38,566 nucleotides of DNA from the NCBI GenBank assembly GCA_964413425.1, contig CAYPST010000027.1:1-38566 (forward strand), given 5' to 3'. This DNA comes from DATFLS01 sp964413425 (GTDB taxonomy: Bacteria; Fidelibacterota; JAANXI01). Positions 1 through 8,210 of this stretch are shown piece after piece. The position numbers and the translations under genes are program-made. The stretch's first letter is position 1, and every line of letters starts with the position of its first letter. The notes beneath the pieces are model-generated. The model was not told the DNA's origin. It saw only the letters and a list, made by a program, of their open reading frames with translations, and searched no databases.

Positions 1-55
1 AGAAGACCATTCATCCACGCTTTGACAAACGTGGTCTTCTGGATGGCGGGATAAA
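1..55. repeat. Truncated copy of a structured intergenic repeat
   Basis: These 55 bases are identical to 37888-37942. They contain a 9-bp inverted repeat (AGAAGACCA at 1-9, TGGTCTTCT at 32-40) with a second possible inner stem (CCACG/CGTGG). The window starts exactly at the first base of the match, so the left part of the element, which in the other copy carries three more hairpins, lies outside. The flank to its right differs from the other copy after base 55. Confidence 0.85.
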
Positions 56-287
56 GCATAAGATCAACCCTGCTCATTCCGAAGGTTTGCACTGAGATAT
101 TCCGGCAGAGTCACAAACGAATCGGATATTGCCCTGCAAACATCGCATATGGCAACACTACTATTCAGGTCACCACAGCAATGATTATCAATCCCTTGCA
201 GGGCATCAGTCAAGGGCACTCCTCTCTATCGAGGTTATCAGTGTGCGGCTTTTTGCCAGGAGAAAATCATTTGTGCCTGAATTGTGC
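56..287. other. Non-coding stretch between repeat and oxidoreductase gene
   Basis: No convincing gene is seen. An open frame that begins at 129 on the plus strand runs into the antisense of the oxidoreductase and has no recognisable protein features. No clear hairpin followed by a T-run was found downstream of the oxidoreductase stop codon. Confidence 0.4.
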
Positions 288-1766
288 TCACACCTGCTCC
301 GGCAAGACAAACGGTTCCCGATAATCGCGCTTCAGCAGGGCATTCGCCAGTACGGTGGTGTTCTCATCCTGCTGGGAAAATTGCACGTCGGAGCTGGTGT
401 TGATATTCAGCCAGGTGCCCAGGGTGGCCTGGGTTTCGTTCAGGTTGATCTCGTTCGCTTCCAGATGGGCACGGAACCGGTTGTAGGCATCCTTTAGGGA
501 CGAATTTCCGGCAATCCGCTCGGCAATGGCTTCCGGCGAGGCGACACGCCCGGACCGATGAGAGATGTTCCCCAGATGGCAGAGCGCGGATGAGATATGG
601 CCGTCGTAGATTTCCGCGCGCAGCTCCGCCGGATTCCGGCTGCGCATGGCACTGATGAAGTTGGCATGATGTCCGGCACCGGCATCGCCTTCAAAGGATT
701 GCATTCGGTTTCCATCATTGTCATAAATCAAGCCGCCCCCGCCGCTGCCGGCGAAATAGCCGTCTTCACAATGGATGACCACCCCGATACGAATGTCGCG
801 ATATGCATCCATCACCGGACTGGCCTTCTTCCGGGGCAACCCCCGGATCTCGCAGATCACAGGATTCTTCGCATAATCGTAATAGATGATATGCGTGTTC
901 GGGGTTTCCCCGTCGTCCTCATAGCCGAACCGGCCGCCGACGCTCAGCACGTGTCGCGGCAGCGAATCCTCGTCCATGACCCACCGGCACAAATCCAGCC
1001 GGTGCACGCCGTTGTTGCCCAGTTCGCCGTTGCCGGTTGCCCAGTTCCAGTGCCAGTCGTAATGCAGTTGCTTGCGCATCAACGGTTCCATCGGCGCGGG
1101 TCCGGTCCAGAGATTGTAGTCCACTGACGTCGGCACCGGCTGCGGGCCGGTCACCTTCCCGATACTCTCGCGCCGGCTGTAATGAATTGTCCGGGCCAGG
1201 CGGATCGCTCCGATATTACCCTGCCGGATATAGTCAAACGCCTGCTGTAATCCTTCATCGGATCGCAGCTGAGTACCGGATTGTACTATTCTTTTGTACT
1301 TGCGGGCCGCCTCCACCATCTTCTGCCCTTCCTGGATCGTATACGAGACAGGCTTTTCCACATACACATCCTTTCCCGCCTGGCACGCCCAGATCGTCAT
1401 CAGGGCATGCCAGTGGTTGGGAGTCACAATCACCACCCCGTCAATTGTGTCGTCTTCCAACAATTTCCTGACATCCGTGTAGGTGTCGACCGGTTCGTTG
1501 TCATCCCGAAACTTTTGTGCCTCCCGGTCCAGAATATCCTGATCCACATCACACAGGGCAGCCACTTTGACATGAGGTAACTCACGTAATATTTCGATAT
1601 GCTGGGCCCCTTTTCCGCGAAAGCCCACTACCGCCATCCGGATGGTATCATTCGCGCCGATAGTATTTTGATAGCTCGTCCCTGCAGAAAGTGCCGGAAC
1701 GAGTGCCAGTCCGCCTGTTACAGCCGCCAAACCCTTCAAGAAATCCCGTCGAGTATAGGTTTGCAT
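288..1766 (-). CDS. Gfo/Idh/MocA family oxidoreductase, Tat-exported
   Basis: A 492-residue NAD(P)-dependent oxidoreductase of the Gfo/Idh/MocA family, which acts on sugars and sugar derivatives. Residues 1-29 look like a Tat signal: twin arginines in TRRDFLKG, then a hydrophobic stretch ending near ALSAG. This implies export of the folded protein with its cofactor. The Rossmann glycine motif GFRGKG is at 48-53 and the family EKP motif at 137-139. A good AAGGAAGG ribosome site precedes the ATG. Exported members of this family are common in FCB and planctomycete bacteria, and some oxidise glycosides at C3. The substrate cannot be read from sequence. A second, clearly distinct exported member lies at 12305-13732. 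Confidence 0.93.
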   Translation of the reverse strand: MQTYTRRDFLKGLAAVTGGLALVPALSAGTSYQNTIGANDTIRMAVVGFRGKGAQHIEILRELPHVKVAALCDVDQDILDREAQKFRDDNEPVDTYTDVRKLLEDDTIDGVVIVTPNHWHALMTIWACQAGKDVYVEKPVSYTIQEGQKMVEAARKYKRIVQSGTQLRSDEGLQQAFDYIRQGNIGAIRLARTIHYSRRESIGKVTGPQPVPTSVDYNLWTGPAPMEPLMRKQLHYDWHWNWATGNGELGNNGVHRLDLCRWVMDEDSLPRHVLSVGGRFGYEDDGETPNTHIIYYDYAKNPVICEIRGLPRKKASPVMDAYRDIRIGVVIHCEDGYFAGSGGGGLIYDNDGNRMQSFEGDAGAGHHANFISAMRSRNPAELRAEIYDGHISSALCHLGNISHRSGRVASPEAIAERIAGNSSLKDAYNRFRAHLEANEINLNETQATLGTWLNINTSSDVQFSQQDENTTVLANALLKRDYREPFVLPEQV

Positions 1767-2350
1767 ACTATCAAATTCCTTCCTTTAGATTCGTCCTTGT
1801 TCTCTTAATTAAATCGACATGAAAGTTATGAATTATAGAAACAAAATGCTGCTATTGATTGGTGAAGCCCGTTATTCGCCGGAAGATGGCACCAGTATAC
1901 AATTCGTGTCCTCCCTGCTCCGATAAATCACTCCCATCGATTGGATGGGATTTCATCCGACAACTATGTGTTATTGGACTTGGCATTAAAAGCATCAGTC
2001 TTCTGAAAAAATGCATAGCCGCTTCTTCGTTGAGCAATTCTACAATTCAATAAAAAGAGCACACGAAAGTTTCCGGAGAAGGTGGGCTGCCGCCTGACCA
2101 TAAGGCAGTTTTGCGATTTTCTCCCAAGAAAAATTATTTTCCGGCCAGGAATCGATCCAATTCCGGTGGGGAATGTTCTTTTTAGTAGGGAATTTCTCCG
2201 GGGAAGAATGGTATCCCCCCGGTATCCAGAAAATATCCGGCAGGACCTGTCGGGATAGTTCTGACACAAATTACCGGAAGATCCACGATTGTGCTGCTGG
2301 TATGGCCGGAATCGGATTACATTATGAGGCAATCAGCAATCTATAGGGTA
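1767..2350. other. Intergenic region, no gene recognised
   Basis: Several short overlapping open frames exist on both strands (for example 1964-2332 and 2040-2267 on minus), but none has a family signature, a convincing ribosome site or codon use like its neighbours. The stretch is AT-richer than the flanking genes and should hold the promoter of the 288-1766 gene. Confidence 0.4.
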
Positions 2351-3097
2351 TTACTCTCCGCGCAGCCCGCTCAGGTCGAAAATCCATCCCAGGCCGAGTT
2401 GGAGTATGGCTATGCGTTGGGTGACGTCAAATTGCTCCACTGTCCCCGTTCGCTCACCGTTAATCTCTGCTATCTCCAGTCCGGTAACCCGCACCGTAAA
2501 GGTTGGTTGAGAATAGACGTATCGGATATGCACATCAAAGCGTTCCTTGAGGATGACTCCCAGTCCGGCGCTCGCCATCCAGGTGAGCGATGAAGCGGGA
2601 CTTTGCCAGGCAGGAATTCCCGCATTGGTAGTTTCAATTTTCGGGCTGGAGATGTAGGCTCCGCCACCCCGGAGCTGTCCATACAATTTTATTATCGTTC
2701 CAATCGACCCGCTTATCCTTATTCCCGTCGTCATCGACCACAGAGTCCACCAGCCGGTCTCGCCGCCCAAACCTATCTCATCAAATCCCTGCGGGAGATC
2801 TGCCGGAAGGACATGTCCGGCAACCCCATAAATCCACTCAACGACTTCACTCTCAGTGACCGGCACTCCATATTCGATACCAAGAAAAACTCCCGGCTGA
2901 GCGCCGCCGGCTCCCGGTCCGCTTTCACCGGCAAAATCATACAGAGGAAAACCTGCACCTGCAGCGATCCCCAGTTTTCCTAAAGTATATTCCTGATACT
3001 GGCTGAACTGGGCATAGCACTTCGGTATTGCAACAAGAAGCAAGAGGAAGAGCGCGAATACGTAATGCAGTGTTCTCATCCAGTCAGGCCGAATCAT
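2351..3097 (-). CDS. Outer-membrane beta-barrel-like protein
   Basis: A 248-residue predicted envelope protein of no named family. The N-terminus has a hydrophobic signal peptide (about residues 10-29) ending in CYAQ, a likely signal peptidase I site. The rest has alternating polar/apolar strands rich in Gly, Tyr and aromatic residues, for example LGIAAGAGFPLYDF near the start. It ends in a strand-like segment (LQLGLGWIFDL), typical of small outer-membrane beta-barrels. GGAGAG lies just upstream of the ATG; a second ATG seven codons in is possible. It is the last of three minus-strand envelope genes (TlpA-like, lipoprotein, barrel). Function unknown. Confidence 0.75.
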   Translation of the reverse strand: MIRPDWMRTLHYVFALFLLLLVAIPKCYAQFSQYQEYTLGKLGIAAGAGFPLYDFAGESGPGAGGAQPGVFLGIEYGVPVTESEVVEWIYGVAGHVLPADLPQGFDEIGLGGETGWWTLWSMTTGIRISGSIGTIIKLYGQLRGGGAYISSPKIETTNAGIPAWQSPASSLTWMASAGLGVILKERFDVHIRYVYSQPTFTVRVTGLEIAEINGERTGTVEQFDVTQRIAILQLGLGWIFDLSGLRGE

Positions 3098-3189
3098 ATC
3101 TCTCCAAGTAAGTAAGGATCCCGGGCATAAGCAACTATTTTCGCAATGTCGCTGCCTTGCTGGCAGGGTGAAATCCGGGAAGAAACCGG

Positions 3190-3807
3190 CTAATTAAACC
3201 AGGCGAGATCCGGATATTTCTGTCCAAAGTAATCCACCGGATTCGGCATCGTATGTCTCACGCCGGGCAATCCGACCACCTGATTCTGTAATGACCGGTA
3301 TACATCATACACCACATCATTTCCGCTGCCGATGCCTACTTCCAGGTGCAGGATATTCAGGTTGATGATCTTTGCATGGATTGGGTCCGGCCAGATGCGC
3401 ACCGCATAGTCAAATTCCCTTTCAGTGAGTTCATAAAACATATTCGGCCCGTCCCAGAACGCCCGCACCAGGGTTTTTGAATTCGGAGCCAGATATACTT
3501 CCACACCTTTGATAACATAGGAACCTGGGGGGACGTTCTGTTTGATAAAGTACCCGTTTCTGTCTGTCACCAGACGATAGACATCAATCACTTCCTCCCC
3601 GTCCTGCATAGACCGACCCACGACCTTTACCAGTATCCCCGCCTTTTTCGCCTGATACAAATCTTCAATTCCATGATTTTCCAGCAGAATTCCCCCAACC
3701 AGAAGTGACATTCCTTCCTGCGGCTCCTGGTGAGTAAACTGCTGTGAGGTTGCGCAGCCAAGCAACAAGGTGAGCGCAATCACAAGAGTAGCAATACCAC
3801 CACGCAT
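3190..3807 (-). CDS. Lipoprotein of unknown function
   Basis: A 205-residue predicted lipoprotein. The lipobox LLGC places the acylated cysteine at residue 18 after a hydrophobic helix. A short stretch around residues 105-130 (DRNGYFIKQNVPPGSYVIKG) resembles the beta-sandwich of carboxypeptidase-regulatory or transthyretin-like domains, but this is only suggestive. No catalytic motif was recognised. The start is well supported by GGAGG in front of the ATG. It lies 92 bp upstream of the beta-barrel gene in the same direction, so the two are probably co-transcribed. Confidence 0.75.
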   Translation of the reverse strand: MRGGIATLVIALTLLLGCATSQQFTHQEPQEGMSLLVGGILLENHGIEDLYQAKKAGILVKVVGRSMQDGEEVIDVYRLVTDRNGYFIKQNVPPGSYVIKGVEVYLAPNSKTLVRAFWDGPNMFYELTEREFDYAVRIWPDPIHAKIINLNILHLEVGIGSGNDVVYDVYRSLQNQVVGLPGVRHTMPNPVDYFGQKYPDLAWFN

Positions 3808-4072
3808 AATGCCTCCATATGGATTACATGAATGAAATACTCTTTGGATGCCGCAAATATTCGAAGAGTTCCATTGATTGAATAATCAAACGTATTGAGT
3901 TCTCAGACTGGATACAACGCAAGGAATTACACACCACGATTTGGCTCTTCCCGGATCGGCCTCCCACTCAGAGACACGGTATACTATTCCCTGCAAGGAA
4001 CAACCTCATCATTCATCATGCTCTGAACCTTGTGTAAAATTCCGGATAAACCCGTGAATCCATACTATGCCC

Positions 4073-4582
4073 TCACAGCAACGGCTCGATAATCTGTTCG
4101 TATTGTTCCAGTGAGAGGGCACCGGAAAATCTTCGATTATCGATATATCCCTCCCTGTTAATGATAAAAGAGACCGGCACGCTCTCCACCCCATATCCCA
4201 CAGCGACATCCTGTGTTCCGTATAAGATCTTATACTCTGCACCGAGAGTATCCGCGAATTGCTGCACGGAAGCACTGTCGGTCGGCATCACGGCAACGCC
4301 AACAACGAGCACGCTATCGGATTCATAGCCCTCTTGCAGCTTATTCAAGGTCGGTACCTCGCTTCTGCAGATCGAACACCAATCCGCAAAGAAGTGCAAC
4401 ACAACCACTCTTCCTTCGGTCTCGGAGAGCTGAAATTCATTGCCGGCCAGGTCAGTGAGGATGAAATCGGGGGTCGAAGTGCGTTCGGGGCTATTAATCC
4501 CTTCTTCGCATCCCGATACCGTCATCACGAGAGCCGCCAGCAAGAGTACGAACCCGAATTGTTTATTAGAAGGAACCTTCAT
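4073..4582 (-). CDS. TlpA/ResA-like thioredoxin-fold lipoprotein
   Basis: A 169-residue membrane-anchored thiol-disulfide oxidoreductase of the TlpA/ResA/AhpC-TSA type. The lipobox VSGC puts the lipidated cysteine at residue 25. The thioredoxin active site WCSIC has its cysteines at 69 and 72, and a VP pair in ESVPVSFIIN (about residue 137) fits the cis-proline loop. Such proteins reduce disulfides in the periplasm, for example during cytochrome maturation or stress defence. The partner is not visible here because there are no cytochrome genes nearby. An AAGGAG lies upstream of the ATG at a long spacing. Family assignment is firm; the role is inferred. Confidence 0.9.
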   Translation of the reverse strand: MKVPSNKQFGFVLLLAALVMTVSGCEEGINSPERTSTPDFILTDLAGNEFQLSETEGRVVVLHFFADWCSICRSEVPTLNKLQEGYESDSVLVVGVAVMPTDSASVQQFADTLGAEYKILYGTQDVAVGYGVESVPVSFIINREGYIDNRRFSGALSLEQYEQIIEPLL

Positions 4583-4634
4583 AAGCGTAATTGGACGTCT
4601 CCTTCTCCAGCTACAATAAATTTACGGCATGATA

Positions 4635-4690
4635 GAACATAAGGCCAGCGTGGAATAACGAGTCGAGCCTTCCACGGTGGCCTTATGTTC
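4635..4690. repeat. Long inverted repeat, 21-bp arms
   Basis: Arms at 4635-4655 and 4670-4690 are reverse complements with a single mismatch and enclose a 14-base loop. The hairpin sits between the end of the PorV-like gene (4759) and the start of the TlpA-like gene (4582), both on minus. Neither side is followed by a run of T, so it is not a classical intrinsic terminator. It may protect the 3' end of the upstream operon mRNA or terminate with help. A smaller hairpin (GGACGG/CCGTCC) lies at about 4723-4741. Confidence 0.8.
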
Positions 4691-4758
4691 ATACAACCAG
4701 TTATTGATTGCGCCCTCCCGCGTGGACGGCAGGCAACCGTCCTCGGATGGGGATTACG

Positions 4759-5787
4759 CTACTGTAATGTCACACCCAGGGAAAACCGATGGACGGCATC
4801 GAAAATCCCGAAGGCTGAGTAGGCGTAATCGACCCGCATGTTCACGTTCTGCATCCCGTACCGCACGCCGATACCGGCGGTGAGTCCTTCTTCATCATAA
4901 TTGAATTTATAGCCGCCCCGCAGGAACAGCATATCGGAGATGTTATATTCCAGTCCGGTGTGGATCCGCTCGGCGTAATCCCGGGGATGTAAGGCATCCA
5001 CTGCCAGGGTGAGCTGGGTGCCGTTCTCCCCGGGCGACCACAGCTGCATCAGATCCATGGCCATGCCGAAGTCAAAGGTCAGCGGGAGTTCGAAGCGCTG
5101 GTCATAGTAATCCGCCTGGTTTGAGAAGTTCCGGATAGTCACCCCGAATCGGAGGTCATGAAACCCCGGATAATACAGGGTGCCGAAATCGAACACCAGA
5201 TTGCTGATGTCGTTTTCCGCTTCCCGTTCTTCGCCCAGATACTGATCAATGATCACGACACTTCCCAGATTCTGATAGGCATACTTCACCGTCCCGCCGA
5301 CATAGAACTGGCTCATGATCTGCCGGGCATAGGAGAGCCCCACCGCATACTCGGCCACATTGAAGGTCCCCTGATCGATGTATCCGATGACCCGTTTTTC
5401 CGGATCGAACCCCGAATAGGGAGCCGTCCGTTTGAACTCCCCGTAATCCATGGACACCAGGCTCACACCGAAAGTCCCTACTTGACCGGTTCCATATGCC
5501 ACGGCGGCGCCGAAATGGTTGATATCGGCGATCCAGCTGGTATTCCCCGCCATGGCATCTATTCCCCGAATAATGGATAATCCGGCCGGATTGGTGAACA
5601 TGGCTGAGGCATCACCGGCCACGCCGATGGCGGTCCCGCCCATGGCCGCAAGGCGTCCGCCCACATCAATGGTGAGGAACTTCATCCCGGCCTGTCCGTA
5701 TTTCACCGGCTGCGCCTGGGAGATCTCCGGGGACGCAAAAAATCCTAATAACACGGTCAATGTTACTGTGGAAACTATTTTCTTCAT
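4759..5787 (-). CDS. PorV/PorQ family outer-membrane protein
   Basis: A 342-residue PorV/PorQ (UPF0164-like) protein. After a signal peptide (cleavage near SQAQ) comes the family's N-terminal signature GGRLAAMGGTAIGVAGDASAMFTNPAGL in pieces: AAMGGT at about 47, then DASAMFTNPAGL at about 58. The rest is beta-barrel-like sequence with strands such as FLRGGYKFNYDEEGLTAGIGVRYG near the end. In type IX secretion PorV is the outer-membrane shuttle that carries substrates to the attachment complex, and relatives occur widely in FCB bacteria lacking an obvious T9SS. It is the third gene of an operon with the secreted protein and the TonB receptor, 65 bp after the former. An AGAGGGA ribosome site precedes the ATG. 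Confidence 0.88.
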   Translation of the reverse strand: MKKIVSTVTLTVLLGFFASPEISQAQPVKYGQAGMKFLTIDVGGRLAAMGGTAIGVAGDASAMFTNPAGLSIIRGIDAMAGNTSWIADINHFGAAVAYGTGQVGTFGVSLVSMDYGEFKRTAPYSGFDPEKRVIGYIDQGTFNVAEYAVGLSYARQIMSQFYVGGTVKYAYQNLGSVVIIDQYLGEEREAENDISNLVFDFGTLYYPGFHDLRFGVTIRNFSNQADYYDQRFELPLTFDFGMAMDLMQLWSPGENGTQLTLAVDALHPRDYAERIHTGLEYNISDMLFLRGGYKFNYDEEGLTAGIGVRYGMQNVNMRVDYAYSAFGIFDAVHRFSLGVTLQ

Positions 5788-5852
5788 ATCATTCCCTCTT
5801 GGTTTTGAATATCACGTATTTACCGCGTGTCATTGTCCTATTCAACAGAGCA

Positions 5853-8057
5853 TCATTTGATGACGACAAATTTCCCAATAGCTTTGTTCCCGGTCAGGTT
5901 GCCATTGGGTGCGTCCAGTTCTTCCACCACAAAGATGTACACCCCGCTCACGATCTGCATGGTGCTGAAGGTATCCTGGCGCAGCCATTCTTCGTCGCCG
6001 TCACCGGAGGTATGTTCAATGGTTTGTACATGATCGCCGGTCATGGTGTAGATGTGAATATTCGCATAGGGCGGTAAATTGAGGAAATTCAATCTGCGGC
6101 CCCCGTATTTTTCAGCAGCCACGGAATGATAGGGATTGGGAACCACCACCACTTCCTCCTGCCAGGCCGCATCCGGTGGTCTGGACGGGGAGGCCGCCTC
6201 ACGATCCGGAGTGGCCGACCGGCCCATGCGGTTCTGAAACGCGCTGCTCTCCAGACCGTCATCACTTACCGCTGTGAGGTAGTACCAATACTGTTCACCG
6301 ACGATAACATCGGTATCGACATATTCGCGAACATCCGGGCCCACACTATCCACCAGCACGAACGTGGTGTCGGTTGGGGTAGTAATGGAGGGCGGTCGCC
6401 AGTAATTCCGGTAGATCTTATATCCGATCACCTCACCGGCGCGCGTGTCTTCTTCCGCCTCATCTCCCCATTCCAGCCGGATCTGTTCATTCTCGGAGGT
6501 AACCGTTAAACTCGGCGAGGCCGGCGCCAACGGCACGCCAAAACTCCCTTCACCGGCCTTGACCTCGTTCAAAGGATTTTTCCAGAGCGCCACCGCTTTT
6601 CCGGCCGTCAGGAACGCCCGTTTCTTGCTGAGATCCAGGATGGCGTCCTTCTGGGCCTGGGAAATCGGATACGTGTCTTCCTCGGCAATGGGGTCTTGTC
6701 CCACAAAGGCCGGGGTGAAGGGATCCGCGGGATTGTCATACACATCGTACGGCAACGGCTGGGCCAGGTCTTCCCGCTGGGCGTCAAACCCGTTGACATA
6801 CGCACGCCCCGCATCAATGGCCAGGCGCTGGGGCACCATCCCCCCCACGAAGGCCATCACGATCCGCACATCATCCCCTGGCTGCATCTGATACGGCCCG
6901 AAACTGAACAGAAAGGTCTTGCTCTGTTCGGTGGTGGGATCGAACCCGTGCTCGGTCCAGACATCACTGAGCACCCGATATTTTGCCCCGGCGTCTCCCA
7001 GGCTGTATTCGGTTCCGTCGGAATCCAGGAACTTGGAATAGGCTCCCCCTTCAATTTTGTTCCAGGGCCCGGAGAGAAACTCATAAACTTCCTCATGGGT
7101 GTTCACGTTCAGGTCCGGAGAATTTTCCCGATACGACCATCCCGCTTTATGCGGCTGGGTGGGATCATCGGTCTCAACACCCACCGAGCCATCGGCATGC
7201 AGAACCACATAGCCCACAGATTGCGGTTCCTGGAAATACCCCCAGATGGATTCCGGGGTGCCCCGGGTGTCCACGGTGGGGAATTCGGAGGTCTCATCGG
7301 CATCCCAGGAATACCAGAACCGCATGGAATCGGCATCCGGATTCACCCCTGTCGCATACTGGGCATAGGTGGCCCCGTAATAATCGCCCCACAGGTCCGC
7401 CGGGTAGAAGGTGTTGGAATTCGGGGCGCCGACCAGACCAAAGTACACCTCCGGCCGTTCGTCCCCGGACTTATTGGTCAGAATGTATTCGGTGATAATA
7501 ATATCCTGCTTGTCTTCATCGGCAAATGCATAGGTCCAGCGCTCCAGGTCAATCCCGTTAAAGGCCTCGATGTGATGATACAGCTGGGCATCGGCCGGAA
7601 TGGTGGGATCCACCGGATCGTTGAGTTCATTCGACGTATTCCACTGGGTCCCGTCGAATATTTTGGCCGGATAGGGATTGCGCAGGGTGCGCGTGAACGC
7701 CCCCTCCACAAACGGGGTGACATTTTCAAAGTCCGAATACTTGTGATGGGCCACCATGGCCACTTTCACGTCGTGACTCACGTTCACTTGATCGGTCCAG
7801 TTGATCCGAGTCCCGATATGAAACCCGTAAGTGTCCAGCATACTGAGATCAAGATAATTCGTTCCGGCCGGCCACTGGATATCATCGGCGGACATGGCCT
7901 CGTTGGAGGTGTAGTACATCCGCCCGATATCCAGGGTGCGCTGCGACTGCCCCAGAGCGATGGATGACAGAAGCACCACCACCAGGGCTCCCTGCGCCAG
8001 CACCCAGGGCAACTTCCGCAATGTTTTTCGCTGGAAATGTCTGTTCAATCTGCCCAT
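5853..8057 (-). CDS. Large secreted protein with FN3 domain and T9SS-like C-terminus
   Basis: A 734-residue exported protein. The N-terminus is basic, then hydrophobic (about residues 17-35), ending in IALGQ. Residues 40-510 form a large region without a recognised domain. Residues 512-612 look like a fibronectin type III domain (start PASPSLTVTSENEQIRLEW, later YWYYLTAVSDDGLESS). From residue 634 a C-terminal module opens with VVPNPYHS, continues with a MTGDHVQTI strand and SGVYIFVVE, and ends in GKFVVIK. This layout is typical of type IX or FlgD-like sorting domains. It sits between a TonB receptor and a PorV-like protein. A role as a surface or secreted partner of that receptor is inferred. 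GGGAGAG precedes the ATG. Confidence 0.8.
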   Translation of the reverse strand: MGRLNRHFQRKTLRKLPWVLAQGALVVVLLSSIALGQSQRTLDIGRMYYTSNEAMSADDIQWPAGTNYLDLSMLDTYGFHIGTRINWTDQVNVSHDVKVAMVAHHKYSDFENVTPFVEGAFTRTLRNPYPAKIFDGTQWNTSNELNDPVDPTIPADAQLYHHIEAFNGIDLERWTYAFADEDKQDIIITEYILTNKSGDERPEVYFGLVGAPNSNTFYPADLWGDYYGATYAQYATGVNPDADSMRFWYSWDADETSEFPTVDTRGTPESIWGYFQEPQSVGYVVLHADGSVGVETDDPTQPHKAGWSYRENSPDLNVNTHEEVYEFLSGPWNKIEGGAYSKFLDSDGTEYSLGDAGAKYRVLSDVWTEHGFDPTTEQSKTFLFSFGPYQMQPGDDVRIVMAFVGGMVPQRLAIDAGRAYVNGFDAQREDLAQPLPYDVYDNPADPFTPAFVGQDPIAEEDTYPISQAQKDAILDLSKKRAFLTAGKAVALWKNPLNEVKAGEGSFGVPLAPASPSLTVTSENEQIRLEWGDEAEEDTRAGEVIGYKIYRNYWRPPSITTPTDTTFVLVDSVGPDVREYVDTDVIVGEQYWYYLTAVSDDGLESSAFQNRMGRSATPDREAASPSRPPDAAWQEEVVVVPNPYHSVAAEKYGGRRLNFLNLPPYANIHIYTMTGDHVQTIEHTSGDGDEEWLRQDTFSTMQIVSGVYIFVVEELDAPNGNLTGNKAIGKFVVIK

Positions 8058-8117
8058 AACTTTATTCTCTCCCTAAGTTTGTACGCTACTCTTCCACTCT
8101 TACCTTTGCGAGTGTGG

Positions 8118-8172
8118 TGACAGGGATGAAGCTGTTGACCCTTTCTGGTATCACCCGTCTCCATCCCTGTCA
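8118..8172. repeat. Inverted repeat between receptor gene and secreted-protein gene
   Basis: TGACAGGGATG at 8118-8128 is the exact reverse complement of 8162-8172, with 33 bases between. It lies in the 153-bp gap inside the presumed operon, so it could be an mRNA-processing or partial-termination hairpin that sets a different expression level for the downstream genes. It has no T-run. Confidence 0.6.
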
Positions 8173-8210
8173 GTATGGTTGTCACGTTCCACACCGCACG
8201 TTTCGGTGAC

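Noticed and set aside
1964..2332. 122-codon minus-strand open frame
   Set aside because: Overlaps other equally long frames in an AT-rich intergenic region, with no ribosome site and no recognisable features.
6696..7967. 423-codon plus-strand open frame
   Set aside because: Antisense shadow of the FN3 secreted protein; low-complexity Gly/His/Ile-rich translation typical of reverse reading.
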